DNA from: Lentzea tibetensis
GTDB lineage: Bacteria > Actinomycetota > Actinomycetes > Mycobacteriales > Pseudonocardiaceae
Length of the DNA stretch: 64,000 nt
NCBI RefSeq assembly: GCF_007845675.1
Contig: NZ_VOBR01000005.1
Span: forward strand, 62,001-126,000
Reading direction: 5' to 3'
Below, in pieces: positions 35,195-43,800 of this stretch (position 1 is the first letter of the stretch; each line of letters opens with the position of its first letter). The notes below the pieces were generated by a model. That model was not told where the DNA came from, did not search any database, and saw nothing but the letters and a program-made list of their open reading frames with translations. Both the position numbers and the translations under genes were made by a program.

Positions 35195-36118
35195 ATGCTT
35201 CGCAGCACCCTGCTCGCGGCGGCGCGTAGTCCGCACGCCCGCAAGATCGTGGAGAGCACCCCGCTGACCCGGCCCGTCGTCGAGCGCTTCGTCGCCGGTG
35301 ACGACGTGGACGCCGCGATCCGCGCGACCGCGGAGGTCGTCGCGGACGGCCGTCTCGTGACGCTCGACCACCTCGGCGAGGACACCACGGACGAGTCGCA
35401 GGCGACCGCGACGGTCGACGCGTACCTGAACCTGTTGGGGCGTCTGGACTCGCACGGCCTCACGCAGGGTGCCGAGGTGTCGGTCAAGCTGTCCGCGGTG
35501 GGCCAGTCCCTGCCGGTCGACGGCGAGAAGATCGCGCTGGAGAACGCGCGGCGCATCTGTTCCGCCGCCGCTGTCGTGGGCACGACGGTGACGCTGGACA
35601 TGGAGGACCACACCACCACCGACTCGACGCTGGGCATCCTGCGCGACCTGCGCGTGGACTTCCCGTGGGTCGGCGCGGTGCTGCAGGCCTACCTGCACCG
35701 CACCGAGCAGGACTGCCGCGACCTCGCGCACGCCGGTTCCCGCGTGCGGCTGTGCAAGGGCGCCTACCAGGAGCCCGCTTCCGTTGCCTACCAGGACAAG
35801 GCGGACGTCGACCTGTCGTACGTGCGCTGCCTCAAGGTCCTGATGGCGGGCGAGGGCTACCCGATGGTCGCCTCGCACGACCCGCGCCTGATCGGCATCG
35901 CGGCCGAGCTGGCGCGCGGCCGTGCGCTCGACTCGTACGAGTTCCAGATGCTGTACGGCATCCGGCCCGACGAGCAGCGCCGCATCGCCGCCGAGGGCAA
36001 CCGCATGCGCGTGTACGTGCCCTACGGCGACGAGTGGTACGGCTACTTCATGCGCCGCCTCGCGGAGCGCCCGGCGAACGTCGCGTTCTTCATGCGCTCG
36101 CTGCTGACGACGAGCTGA
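35195..36118 (+). CDS. Proline dehydrogenase
   Basis: The 307-residue length is typical of monofunctional PutB/PRODH. It oxidises proline to pyrroline-5-carboxylate and passes electrons through FAD to the membrane quinone pool. Conserved segments are VTLDMEDHTTTDSTL, RLCKGAYQEPA, SYVRCLKVLM, VASHDPRL and the C-terminal YEFQMLYGIRPDEQ, with YVPYGDEWYGYFMRRL forming the substrate helix. It acts with the preceding P5C dehydrogenase. The end overlaps the convergent ATPase gene by 29 bp. Confidence 0.95.
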   Translation: MLRSTLLAAARSPHARKIVESTPLTRPVVERFVAGDDVDAAIRATAEVVADGRLVTLDHLGEDTTDESQATATVDAYLNLLGRLDSHGLTQGAEVSVKLSAVGQSLPVDGEKIALENARRICSAAAVVGTTVTLDMEDHTTTDSTLGILRDLRVDFPWVGAVLQAYLHRTEQDCRDLAHAGSRVRLCKGAYQEPASVAYQDKADVDLSYVRCLKVLMAGEGYPMVASHDPRLIGIAAELARGRALDSYEFQMLYGIRPDEQRRIAAEGNRMRVYVPYGDEWYGYFMRRLAERPANVAFFMRSLLTTS

Positions 36119-38603
36119 CCAGCTCCTCCAGCCGTTTCTGGGCCGCATGGCGGTCGTCGAACGCGTCGATCACGGCGTCGACGGCCGCCAGCGCCAGTTC
36201 CAGCTTGTCCGGCTCGCCACCGATGTCGCGCGTGATCAGCACGGCGCGGTGGGCGAGCACGAGCGCGTTGTCCAGATCGTGCTTGGTCTCCGCGCACAGT
36301 CGCCCGTAGACGGCCAGCGTGTCCGCGTACGCGGCGTGGGTGTCCAGTTCGGACTGCGGCAGCGCCATGTGCCACAGCACGACCGCGAGGTGCGCGGTGT
36401 TGCGCGACTCGTCGAACCGTTCCGCGGCGCGCAGGTTCAGCGAGAGCTGTTGCAGCGCCAGGATGTACGCCAGCGGGCCGGACTGGTTGCGCGGAGCCGT
36501 GGTGCGCCAGATGTCGACGACCTGCTCGATCACCGCGATCGAGAGGTCGTGGTGGTCCAGCTGCGACAGCGCGCGGCCGAGCGAGTGCAGTGACATCGCG
36601 AGGTCCGCGCCGAACGCCATGACCAGCTGGAGCGGCAGCCTGGCGCAGAGGTCCAGCATCTCGCGCACGTGCTCGTCGACCGCTTTGCCGGTGACCACCA
36701 GCTGTTCGGAGTGCGCGGCCAGTGCCCGCGCGAGGTTCACCTGGTGGTGCACGGGATTCGTGCGCGCCAGCTCCCGGTACAGCTCGACGCTCTCCGCCGC
36801 GGCGGCCCGTTCGACCGCGCGGTCCCCCGCCACGTCGACGAGGTTGAGCAGCGCGGCGGCGAGTCCCGCGCGGCCGGCCGCGTCGACGGCCAGCTTCCGC
36901 CACAGCACCACGGACTCCTGCGCGGCGAACGGCGCCTCGTCGTACCGGCCGAGGCCGTCGAGCAGCTGGCTGTGCCGCAGCAGCGCGTCCGCGAGCTCCC
37001 TGGTGAACTCGGGGTTCGCCGCGGTGAGCCTGCGGAACACGACGATCGACTCCTCGACCGCCTCCGCGGCGCGCTCGGGCCGTCCGAAGTCGGCGATCAT
37101 CCCGCCGCACGCGGCCAGGTTGCGGGCCAGCTCCGGCTCGTACCTCGGGTCGTCGCGAGCGATCTCCCGCCAGTTGACCAGGGACCAGTGCATCGCGTCC
37201 GCGGCCTCGTCGCGTCTGCCGACGAGGTAGAGCCGCCTCGCGAGCGCACCGGCGACGCGGGCGAAGTCCACCCGGAACAGCGCCGGGTACAGCTGCGCCA
37301 GCTCCTGGAACATGACGGCGGAACGGCTGATCGCGTCCATCGCCTCCTCGCGCTTGCCGAGCGCCGAGTAGCGGTAGCTGATCTGCTCGAGCGCGGACGC
37401 GAGCTGCGGCATGGTCTCCGGGTCGTCCGTCGCGATCTGCTTCCACAGCTCGATCGCCTCCTCGGACACCTTGATGACCTCGTCGGTGCGGCCGAGCGCG
37501 ATGAGCCGGAGCCCCAGGTCTCCCATGGCATCCGCGAGCAACGGCCGGTTCTCCGGGTCCTGCGCGGCGAGCTCGCGGTAGGCGTCGACCTCGCGCTGGG
37601 ACGCGTCCGCGGCTTCCTCGCGCAGACCGGCGAGCGCGGTGCGGGCGCTGAGGTTGCCCCACATCTCGGCCTGCTCCAGCCAGTCCTCGGAGTGGCGGAG
37701 GTTGTTGTCCACCAACCGTTTCGTGATCATCGCCGGGAGCGCGTCGAGCGCGAACCGCTCGTCCGGGAAGACGCGCCTCGCGACCTGTTCCAGCGGTGGC
37801 AGGCCCGCGGTCGCGGCGAGCGTGCGCAGCGTGGAGATGTCGACCTGGTCGGCCAGCTCCGCGCCCTTGCCGGTGAACAGCTCGTCGACCTTCGGCAGCA
37901 GCTGCGGCCAGCGCGTGGCGGCGCGGACGAGCAGGTCCGGGTCGGGGTCGTCCGGCGGTGCGACGGCGAGGTAGTCCTCGGCGAGCTTGTCCGCGGGCGT
38001 GCCGGTGTCCCGCGCCTTGAGCTGGCGGACGAGCTGCGTGCGGTTGACGTCCGTCGGGTCGCCGTGGACCGCGGTGAGCGCGGCCATGTGCAGGTCGTGC
38101 ACCGTCTCGTCCGCGATGGCGGGAGGTTCCTCGCCGACATGCCCGGCGTTCAGCGCCCGTGCGAACGCCCGGCAGGCCAGCGTGAAGCTGCGCTTGCGGT
38201 TGTCCAGCGACGGGCTGAGCTCCAGGTCGCCCATGACGTAGTCGAGGTCAGCGACCCGCTGCCGCGTCGACGACCACCACCAGCCCGTGGTGCGCGAGGT
38301 GAGCAGCACCCGCTGCGGCCCGCTGCGCATGGACTCCTGCAGCTTCGCGAACAGGTCCGGCCACGCCCACCGGTCCGCGTCGTCGATGACGACGAGCCTC
38401 TTCTCGTCGTCCCAGTCCGCCTCGACCTTGGTGACGAGCCTGGTCTTGCCGCAACCGGCCGGTCCGTGCACGAGGAGCGCGGCCAGCGGTGCGGGGTCGT
38501 TCCGCCACCCGGCCAGCTCCGCCAGCTCGGCGGTCCTGCCGTGGAACGGCACGACCTCCTGACGGGCATCAAGCAATTCAGCAACGCTACGTGCTCGATC
38601 CAC
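36090..38603 (-). CDS. STAND-like ATPase with TPR repeats
   Basis: A product of 837 residues. After FHGRTAELAELAGW, an ATPase domain has a clean Walker A (VHGPAGCGKTRLV) and Walker B (RLVVIDDAD), plus a VLLTSRTTGW sensor segment. Residues about 330-830 are helical TPR-like repeats (REVDAYRELAAQDPE, SVELYRELARTNP and others). This is the layout of actinobacterial signal-transduction ATPases that lack a DNA-binding domain; no effector domain is recognisable, so it may act through a partner. The GTG at 38603 is followed directly by the FHGR region. A small possible gene lies upstream on the same strand. Confidence 0.83.
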   Translation of the reverse strand: MDRARSVAELLDARQEVVPFHGRTAELAELAGWRNDPAPLAALLVHGPAGCGKTRLVTKVEADWDDEKRLVVIDDADRWAWPDLFAKLQESMRSGPQRVLLTSRTTGWWWSSTRQRVADLDYVMGDLELSPSLDNRKRSFTLACRAFARALNAGHVGEEPPAIADETVHDLHMAALTAVHGDPTDVNRTQLVRQLKARDTGTPADKLAEDYLAVAPPDDPDPDLLVRAATRWPQLLPKVDELFTGKGAELADQVDISTLRTLAATAGLPPLEQVARRVFPDERFALDALPAMITKRLVDNNLRHSEDWLEQAEMWGNLSARTALAGLREEAADASQREVDAYRELAAQDPENRPLLADAMGDLGLRLIALGRTDEVIKVSEEAIELWKQIATDDPETMPQLASALEQISYRYSALGKREEAMDAISRSAVMFQELAQLYPALFRVDFARVAGALARRLYLVGRRDEAADAMHWSLVNWREIARDDPRYEPELARNLAACGGMIADFGRPERAAEAVEESIVVFRRLTAANPEFTRELADALLRHSQLLDGLGRYDEAPFAAQESVVLWRKLAVDAAGRAGLAAALLNLVDVAGDRAVERAAAAESVELYRELARTNPVHHQVNLARALAAHSEQLVVTGKAVDEHVREMLDLCARLPLQLVMAFGADLAMSLHSLGRALSQLDHHDLSIAVIEQVVDIWRTTAPRNQSGPLAYILALQQLSLNLRAAERFDESRNTAHLAVVLWHMALPQSELDTHAAYADTLAVYGRLCAETKHDLDNALVLAHRAVLITRDIGGEPDKLELALAAVDAVIDAFDDRHAAQKRLEELVSSSSAASA

Positions 38604-38695
38604 TACTCAATAGTGGCGGGTTTCACGGGGTGTTGGGTACCGCAACCACACGTTCGGTTCTACTTGGACCACAACGTCACCCCGCAGGGGGACCA

Positions 38696-38857
38696 TCAGC
38701 GGTGCGTTTGCCCCAGGGACAATTTTCTGTGCAGAGGCAAGGATCCTGGCTCATCGGCACCTCCACCCACGGGGCCGATGACCACGGTCGAGCAGGGCGT
38801 GATCTTGACTTTGACGACGTCCTCCTCGAGCCGCATCCGCACACCACTGATCGTCAC
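38696..38857 (-). CDS. Possible small protein upstream of the ATPase gene
   Basis: The frame gives 53 residues from a GTG at 38857 (VTISGVRMRLEEDVVKV at the start). The first half has nearly all third positions G or C, as real genes here do; the last third loses this bias. No ribosome-binding site or known family is seen. It lies 92 bp before the ATPase gene on the same strand and could be a partner peptide or a truncated gene. Confidence 0.35.
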   Translation of the reverse strand: MTISGVRMRLEEDVVKVKITPCSTVVIGPVGGGADEPGSLPLHRKLSLGQTHR

Positions 38858-38904
38858 TGTTGGTAGCGATTGACACCGGGGCATCGCAACAGTACTTTCG
38901 AAAC

Positions 38905-39486
38905 ATGTCTTTCAATAGCCCGCGAGTGCTCACGCCGCAGGACTTGCGGGCGATGAGCCATCCGTTGCGCCTGCGCATCATGGCGTTGCTCCAAGAAGAA
39001 GGACCGCTGACCGCCACCGAGGCCGCGGCCCGGCTGGAGACCACGCCCGCCAACTGCTCGTTCCACCTGCGTTTGCTCGCCAGGCACGGTTTCGTCGAGG
39101 AAGCCGAGGGCGGCGTGGGCAGGCAGCGGCCGTGGCAGGCGGTCGAGGAGGTCCGCAAGATCGCCTCGGAGTCGCTCGACGAGGAGGCCATGCCCGCGCT
39201 GCGCGCGCTCGACGAGCTGGAGTTGGAGTACTTCATCCAGAAGATCACGACGTGGCGGCAGACGCGCGACACCTTCCCGTCCGAGTGGCGCCAGGTCTCG
39301 GGCCGCGGCGGCGTGGTCTCCCACCTGACCGCTCCCGAACTGGGCGAGCTGAAGAAGCGGCTCTTCGCACTTCTCGACGAGTACGTCGAGCTGGGCCGTC
39401 CGTCGAAGCGCCGCGAGGGCACGGCCCCGGTGATGGTCGACTTCGCACTCATCCCCCTGCGCAAGCCGGAGGTGCACGATGCATGA
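38905..39486 (+). CDS. ArsR-like winged-helix regulator
   Basis: A protein of 193 residues. Residues 10-90 form a winged helix (LRAMSHPLRLRIMALLQ, then ATEAAARLETTPANCSFHLRLLARHGFVEE) as in ArsR/HTH_20 regulators. The C-terminal part (about 100-190) is an effector-binding or dimerisation helix bundle with the YFIQKITTWR segment. TTGACA at about 38870 may be its -35 box. No metal-binding Cys cluster is seen, so a metal signal is unlikely. The stop overlaps the next ATG by eight bases. Confidence 0.87.
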   Translation: MSFNSPRVLTPQDLRAMSHPLRLRIMALLQEEGPLTATEAAARLETTPANCSFHLRLLARHGFVEEAEGGVGRQRPWQAVEEVRKIASESLDEEAMPALRALDELELEYFIQKITTWRQTRDTFPSEWRQVSGRGGVVSHLTAPELGELKKRLFALLDEYVELGRPSKRREGTAPVMVDFALIPLRKPEVHDA

Positions 39487-39736
39487 GATCTCCGAGTCCC
39501 CCGACGGCCGGTGGCTGCTCGCCGCCGACTCGTCCGGCGTGCTGCACCTGCTCGACCTGGCGTTCCCCGACGAACCGCCGTGGCCGCTGACGCTGACCGG
39601 TGTGCCAGGGCCGTGGGCGCGCGACTCGTCAGGCTTCCGGGTGATGACGGCGTCCGGTCCGCGATTCTTCTCCCTGCTCCGCGGCTCGAGCCCGAAATTG
39701 TCAGACCTCTCCGACACAATCGGAGCGTGCTGGTAG
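39479..39736 (+). CDS. Small protein with a WD-like strand motif, unknown
   Basis: The product has 85 residues, and third codon positions show strong coding bias. ISESPDGRWLLAADSSGVLHLLDL resembles one propeller strand pair, but one blade cannot fold alone; it may be a fragment or interact with another protein. It overlaps the regulator upstream by eight bases and the polymerase downstream by ten, so all three are probably cotranscribed. Confidence 0.65.
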   Translation: MHEISESPDGRWLLAADSSGVLHLLDLAFPDEPPWPLTLTGVPGPWARDSSGFRVMTASGPRFFSLLRGSSPKLSDLSDTIGACW

Positions 39737-41388
39737 CGGTCGTCTCTGAACCTGGTGACACAGCGAACGCCGGCCGGTTGCGCGAGATCTCGGAGGACGG
39801 GTCACCCGGTGGACCCGTCGTCGAGACGGCGGACCTGCCCGCGTCGGTCGCCGAGCTGGAGCGACGGCACAAACCCCGCTGGGTGTGGGCGTCGACGCCG
39901 GACGTCTACCCGGACCTGTTGACGGCCGGTGTCCGGGTGGAACGGTGCCACGACCTCGCGCTCACCGAGGGTCTGTTGCTGGGGTACGCCGGGCGGCACC
40001 GGGAGCCGCGCGAGCTTCCCGCCGCGATCGCCCGCCTGCAGGGCCTGTCCGCGCCGGAGGACACCGGCCCGCGCAGGCGGGAGTCGCAGCCGACGTTGTT
40101 CGAGCCGGAACGGGAGAAACTGCCGGGAGGTGCCGACCCGCTCGACGCGGTGGGTCAGGTTTACGGTGCGCAGCAAGGCAATCCCCTCGCCGAGCGGCTG
40201 CGGTTGCTGATCGCGGCGGACTGCGCGAGCTGGCTCGCCGCGTGCGAGATGACCTTCCACGGGCTGCCGTGGCGCGAGGAGGTGCATCTCGAGCTGCTCG
40301 AGGAGTTGCTCGGCCCGCGCACCGCACCCGGTGTGCGCCCGCGCAAGCTGGCGGACCTCGCCGACCGCATCGTGGCGGCGTTCGGCGGCAGGTCGATGAA
40401 CCCGGACCATCCGGGCTCGATCGTGCGCGCGTTCGCACGGGAGGGCATCGACATCCCGTCCGCGCGGGCGTGGATCCTGCGCGACGTCGACCACCCCGCG
40501 GTCGAGCCTCTGCTGGAGTACAAGGAGCTCCAGCGGCTGTGGGTGGCGCACGGCTGGTCGTGGCTCGACGCGTGGGTGTCGGGCGGCCGGTTCCGCCCGG
40601 AGTACGTGGTGGGCGGTGTCGTGTCCGGCCGCTGGGCCACGCGTGGTGGTGCCGCGTTGCAGATCCCGCGCACCCTGCGCCGCGCGATCCACGCCGACCC
40701 CGGCTGGACACTGGTGGCCGCCGACGCCGCCCAGCTCGAACCCCGCGTGCTGGCGGCGTTGTCCGGCGACGCGCGCCTGGCCGAGGTGTGCGGCGACGAC
40801 GACCTGTACGGCGGCATCGCCGCGGACTCGTTCCACGGCGAACGCGCGAAGGCCAAGATCGCCATGCTGTCGGCGATGTACGGCGGCACGTCCGGCGAGG
40901 CCGGTCCCCTGCTGGCCGTGCTGCGCCGCCGCTTCCCGGACGCCGTGGGCTACGTCGAGTCCGCCGCCGAAGCGGGCGAACAGGGCCGCATGGTCCGTTC
41001 CCGCCTCGGCCGGACGAGCCCGTCCCCGTCCGACTCGTGGCGCGAGCTGACCGGTGCGGGCGACGACGCGGGCGACTCGGGCCAGCCCTCCCGCCAGGCC
41101 GCCCGCAACTGGGGCCGCTTCACCCGCAACTTCGTCGTGCAGGCGAGCGCGGCCGACTGGACGGCCGCGCTGCTCGGCGTGCTCCGCACCCGCCTGCCCG
41201 ACGCGTCCCAGCTCGTGTTCTTCCAGCACGACGAGGTGCTGGTCCACTGCCCGTCGGCCCTGGCGGACGAGGTGTGCGCCGCCATCACCACGTCCGCCGA
41301 GGAGGCCACCAAACTCCTCTTCGGCGCCACCCCGATCCACTTCCCCATGCGCGCCGTCCCCGTCGACTGCTACGCCGACGCCAAGTAG
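39727..41388 (+). CDS. PolA-type DNA polymerase (bifunctional exonuclease/polymerase family)
   Basis: A protein of 553 residues. The C-terminal half has family A polymerase motifs: motif A (VAADAAQLEPRVLAALSGD), motif B (AKIAMLSAMYGG) and motif C (FFQHDEVLVH), all with catalytic residues intact. The N-terminal 180 residues correspond to the proofreading region, but the usual Asp/Glu exonuclease motifs are not recognisable, so proofreading is doubtful. Actinomycetes encode this accessory polymerase besides PolA, probably for repair. The GTG at 39727 starts inside a small CTCCGA/TCGGAG palindrome. Confidence 0.9.
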   Translation: MLVAVVSEPGDTANAGRLREISEDGSPGGPVVETADLPASVAELERRHKPRWVWASTPDVYPDLLTAGVRVERCHDLALTEGLLLGYAGRHREPRELPAAIARLQGLSAPEDTGPRRRESQPTLFEPEREKLPGGADPLDAVGQVYGAQQGNPLAERLRLLIAADCASWLAACEMTFHGLPWREEVHLELLEELLGPRTAPGVRPRKLADLADRIVAAFGGRSMNPDHPGSIVRAFAREGIDIPSARAWILRDVDHPAVEPLLEYKELQRLWVAHGWSWLDAWVSGGRFRPEYVVGGVVSGRWATRGGAALQIPRTLRRAIHADPGWTLVAADAAQLEPRVLAALSGDARLAEVCGDDDLYGGIAADSFHGERAKAKIAMLSAMYGGTSGEAGPLLAVLRRRFPDAVGYVESAAEAGEQGRMVRSRLGRTSPSPSDSWRELTGAGDDAGDSGQPSRQAARNWGRFTRNFVVQASAADWTAALLGVLRTRLPDASQLVFFQHDEVLVHCPSALADEVCAAITTSAEEATKLLFGATPIHFPMRAVPVDCYADAK

Positions 41389-41760
41389 CCCGCACGCCAC
41401 GCAGCCAGCCCGCACACGCAGGCTTCCGGCCCGAACACCCCTTCATCGGCCCCGATCCACTTCCCCGACGCACGCAGTCCCCCGTCGACTGCCGAGCCGA
41501 CACCAAGCAGTGGGCTCACACCGCCCACGCGGCCAACTGGACGGTGGCCGTTCCCGGACGGCCCATTCCGCCCATCCACCACCCGTGCACACGCGCCGTC
41601 CAGCCCGAAGCCCGGCCACACCAATGATCAACAGGCACTTTCCCTTTGCGGGCCAACCGAAGCAGCCGAACGCGTACCCATCCGAACAGCACCCGCGCGA
41701 CCGTTCAAGCCCGAACAACCCACGGACCATTACTCCGAACGGGCGCTTCTCTTTTGGTCG
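41389..41760. other. Intergenic region with a decayed copy of the polymerase 3' end
   Basis: Bases about 41433-41510 repeat the end of the polymerase gene (about 41313-41388) with exactly 120-bp offset around CCCGATCCACTTCCCC, followed by CCCCGTCGACTGC and a CCAAGCAG that was the final codons. A second fragment (GCGGCC, ACTGGACGG at about 41529) resembles 41148-41168. No reading frame is maintained, so this is a degraded duplication rather than a gene. Confidence 0.6.
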
Positions 41761-41774
41761 TGAGAGCGCTCTCA
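41761..41774. promoter_or_regulatory. LacI-family (CebR-like) operator
   Basis: TGAGAGCGCTCTCA is a perfect 14-bp palindrome with the central GAGCGCTC core used by LacI-type sugar regulators of actinomycetes such as the cellobiose regulator CebR. It lies 43 bp before the beta-glucanase start. Confidence 0.78.
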
Positions 41775-41817
41775 TAGTCACCAGCACGCTTGCCCGTGAC
41801 AAGGAGGTCACTCGCGC

Positions 41818-43212
41818 ATGAGCCGCCGACGCCGCATCCTCGCGGCCACGACAGCACTGCTCGCCGCGATACCAGTCGCGGTCGTCGCCATGTCCGCCAA
41901 CGCGGCCATACCCCCACCAGCGGCTGGCTGGAATCTCGTCTGGGGCGACGACTTCAACGGAGCCGCGAACACGCTGCCCTCGTCGTCGAACTGGATCGTC
42001 GATCTCGGTCACGCCTATCCCGGCGGTCCCGGGAACTGGGGTACCGGGGAGATCCAGAACTACACGAACAGCACGAACAACATCAAGCTGGACGGCAGCG
42101 GCAACCTCCGCATCACGGCACTGCGTGACGGAGCGGGCAACTGGACGTCGTCGCGCATCGAGACCCAGCGCTCGAACTTCAAGCCCGCACCCGGCGGCAA
42201 GCTCGCCATCGAAGGCCGCATCCAGATGCCGAACGTCACCGGCCAGGCCGCACTCGGCTACTGGCCCGCGTTCTGGGCATTGGGTTCGCCCTACCGCGGC
42301 AACTACTGGAACTGGCCGAGCATCGGCGAGTTCGACATCATGGAGAACGTCAACGGCATCAACTCCGTGTGGGGCGTGCTCCACTGTGGAGTGAACCCCG
42401 GCGGTCCCTGCAACGAGACCACGGGCATCGCGAGCAACCGCGCGTGCCCCGGCACCTCGTGCCAGGGCGGGTTCCACACCTACCGCTTCGAGTGGGACGA
42501 CGGCGCGAAGCAGTTCCGCTGGTACGTCGACGGCCAGCTCTTCCACACCGTCAACCAGGGCCAGGTCGGCGCGGGCACGTGGGACCAGATGACCAACCAC
42601 GCGGGCTACTTCGTCCTGCTGAACCTGGCCATCGGCGGCGCCTTCCCGAACGCGCTGGCCGGCCAGACGCCGACGGCGGCGACCGTGCCCGGTCACTCGC
42701 TGGTCGTCGACTACGTGGCGGTCTACCAGTCGGGCACCGGCACCACGCCGCCGACGAGCACGACGACCACCACCACGACCCCCGGTAACCCCGGCGGTGG
42801 CGGCAGCGCCTACTCCGAGCTCCAGGCGGAGAGCGCACAGGAACGCTCCGGCGGGACCGTCGGCACCGCCACGGACACCGGCGGCGGCCAGGCGGTCGGT
42901 GAGATCGGCAACGGCGGGTACCTGAAGTTCTCCGGCGTGAACTTCGGTTCCTCCACCGCGCGCCAGTTCTACGCCCGCGTGGCGTCCGGCGCGGCAGGCG
43001 GAGTCAGCGGACTCGTCGAGGTCAGACTCGACAGCCGCACAGCGGCTCCGGCAGGCACGTTCGCGGTCGGCAACACCGGCGGCTGGCAGTCGTGGAAGAC
43101 AGTTCCGGCGAACATCTCCGGCATCACCGGCACCCACGACGTCTACGTCACGTTCACCAGCGGCCAGCCCGCGCCGTACGTGAGCGTCAACTGGGTGAAG
43201 TTCGGCACCTGA
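41818..43212 (+). CDS. Secreted GH16 endo-beta-glucanase with C-terminal CBM6-like module
   Basis: The product has 464 residues with a signal peptide (about 1-29, SANAAIP). The GH16 beta-jelly-roll (about 35-305) has the catalytic motif GEFDIMEN, where the two Glu are nucleophile and acid/base, consistent with 1,3- or 1,3-1,4-beta-glucan cleavage. A Thr/Pro/Gly linker (about 306-325) leads to a carbohydrate-binding module of CBM6/35 type (YSELQAESAQERSGG to the C-terminus). A LacI-type operator precedes it, so expression is probably induced by glucan oligosaccharides. It is followed by a terminator. Confidence 0.94.
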   Translation: MSRRRRILAATTALLAAIPVAVVAMSANAAIPPPAAGWNLVWGDDFNGAANTLPSSSNWIVDLGHAYPGGPGNWGTGEIQNYTNSTNNIKLDGSGNLRITALRDGAGNWTSSRIETQRSNFKPAPGGKLAIEGRIQMPNVTGQAALGYWPAFWALGSPYRGNYWNWPSIGEFDIMENVNGINSVWGVLHCGVNPGGPCNETTGIASNRACPGTSCQGGFHTYRFEWDDGAKQFRWYVDGQLFHTVNQGQVGAGTWDQMTNHAGYFVLLNLAIGGAFPNALAGQTPTAATVPGHSLVVDYVAVYQSGTGTTPPTSTTTTTTTPGNPGGGGSAYSELQAESAQERSGGTVGTATDTGGGQAVGEIGNGGYLKFSGVNFGSSTARQFYARVASGAAGGVSGLVEVRLDSRTAAPAGTFAVGNTGGWQSWKTVPANISGITGTHDVYVTFTSGQPAPYVSVNWVKFGT

Positions 43213-43214
43213 TC

Positions 43215-43259
43215 CGTGGTGGGCGTCCGGATGCCTCCTTCCTCCGGACCCCCACCACG
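43215..43259 (+). terminator. Terminator of the beta-glucanase gene
   Basis: A 17-bp stem with one mismatch (left arm 43215-43231 beginning CGTGGTGGG; right arm 43243-43259) lies just after the stop codon. Confidence 0.82.
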
Positions 43260-43295
43260 CCCCAACGAAGGAACCCGCTAAGCTTGTCCGCGCAC

Positions 43296-43367
<72 letters not shown>

Positions 43368-43371
43368 TTCG

Positions 43372-43407
43372 AAACGGCCTCCGGCGAATCTTCGCCGGAG
43401 GCCGTTT
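43372..43407. terminator. tRNA terminator
   Basis: AAACGGCCTCCGGCGAA (43372-43388) and its complement (43391-43407) make a 17-bp stem followed by a T run, directly after the tRNA. Confidence 0.9.
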
Positions 43408-43431
43408 TCGCATTCCTGAGTAGTTGTACCG

Positions 43432-43788
43432 ATGTCGCCGCGAACGCCGGTCGGCAAGCTCGGTTCCGTGACCGAAGTGGATCAGAGCAGGTTCGCCGCA
43501 CTCGCCGGCTTCACCATTCCGGTGGCACTGATGGTGCTGACCATCGTCGCGTTCACGGGCGACTACCTGGACGTCCTCGGCTGGCAGGGCGGCGAGTACG
43601 GCTACGCGTTCCTCTGGATCGCGATCGGCTCGGTGGTGCTCGGCGTGGTGACCAAGGCCGCCGCTCCCGCGCCGTGGCGGTCGGCCGGGTCCGGCATGGT
43701 GCTGGCGGGCACGATCGGCGTGGTACTCACCATCGCGGCGGTGATGCTGTTCATGTGGGCGTTCGCGCACTCCAGCTGGACGTTCTGA
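43432..43788 (+). CDS. Small membrane protein with three helices, unknown
   Basis: A product of 118 residues. Three transmembrane segments are predicted: AGFTIPVALMVLTIVAF, YAFLWIAIGSVVLGVV and MVLAGTIGVVLTIAAVMLF. A short polar N-terminus precedes them. A GTG at 43468 is an alternative start because neither site has a ribosome-binding site. No family is recognised. Confidence 0.68.
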   Translation: MSPRTPVGKLGSVTEVDQSRFAALAGFTIPVALMVLTIVAFTGDYLDVLGWQGGEYGYAFLWIAIGSVVLGVVTKAAAPAPWRSAGSGMVLAGTIGVVLTIAAVMLFMWAFAHSSWTF

Positions 43789-43800
43789 GAACATGGAGGC

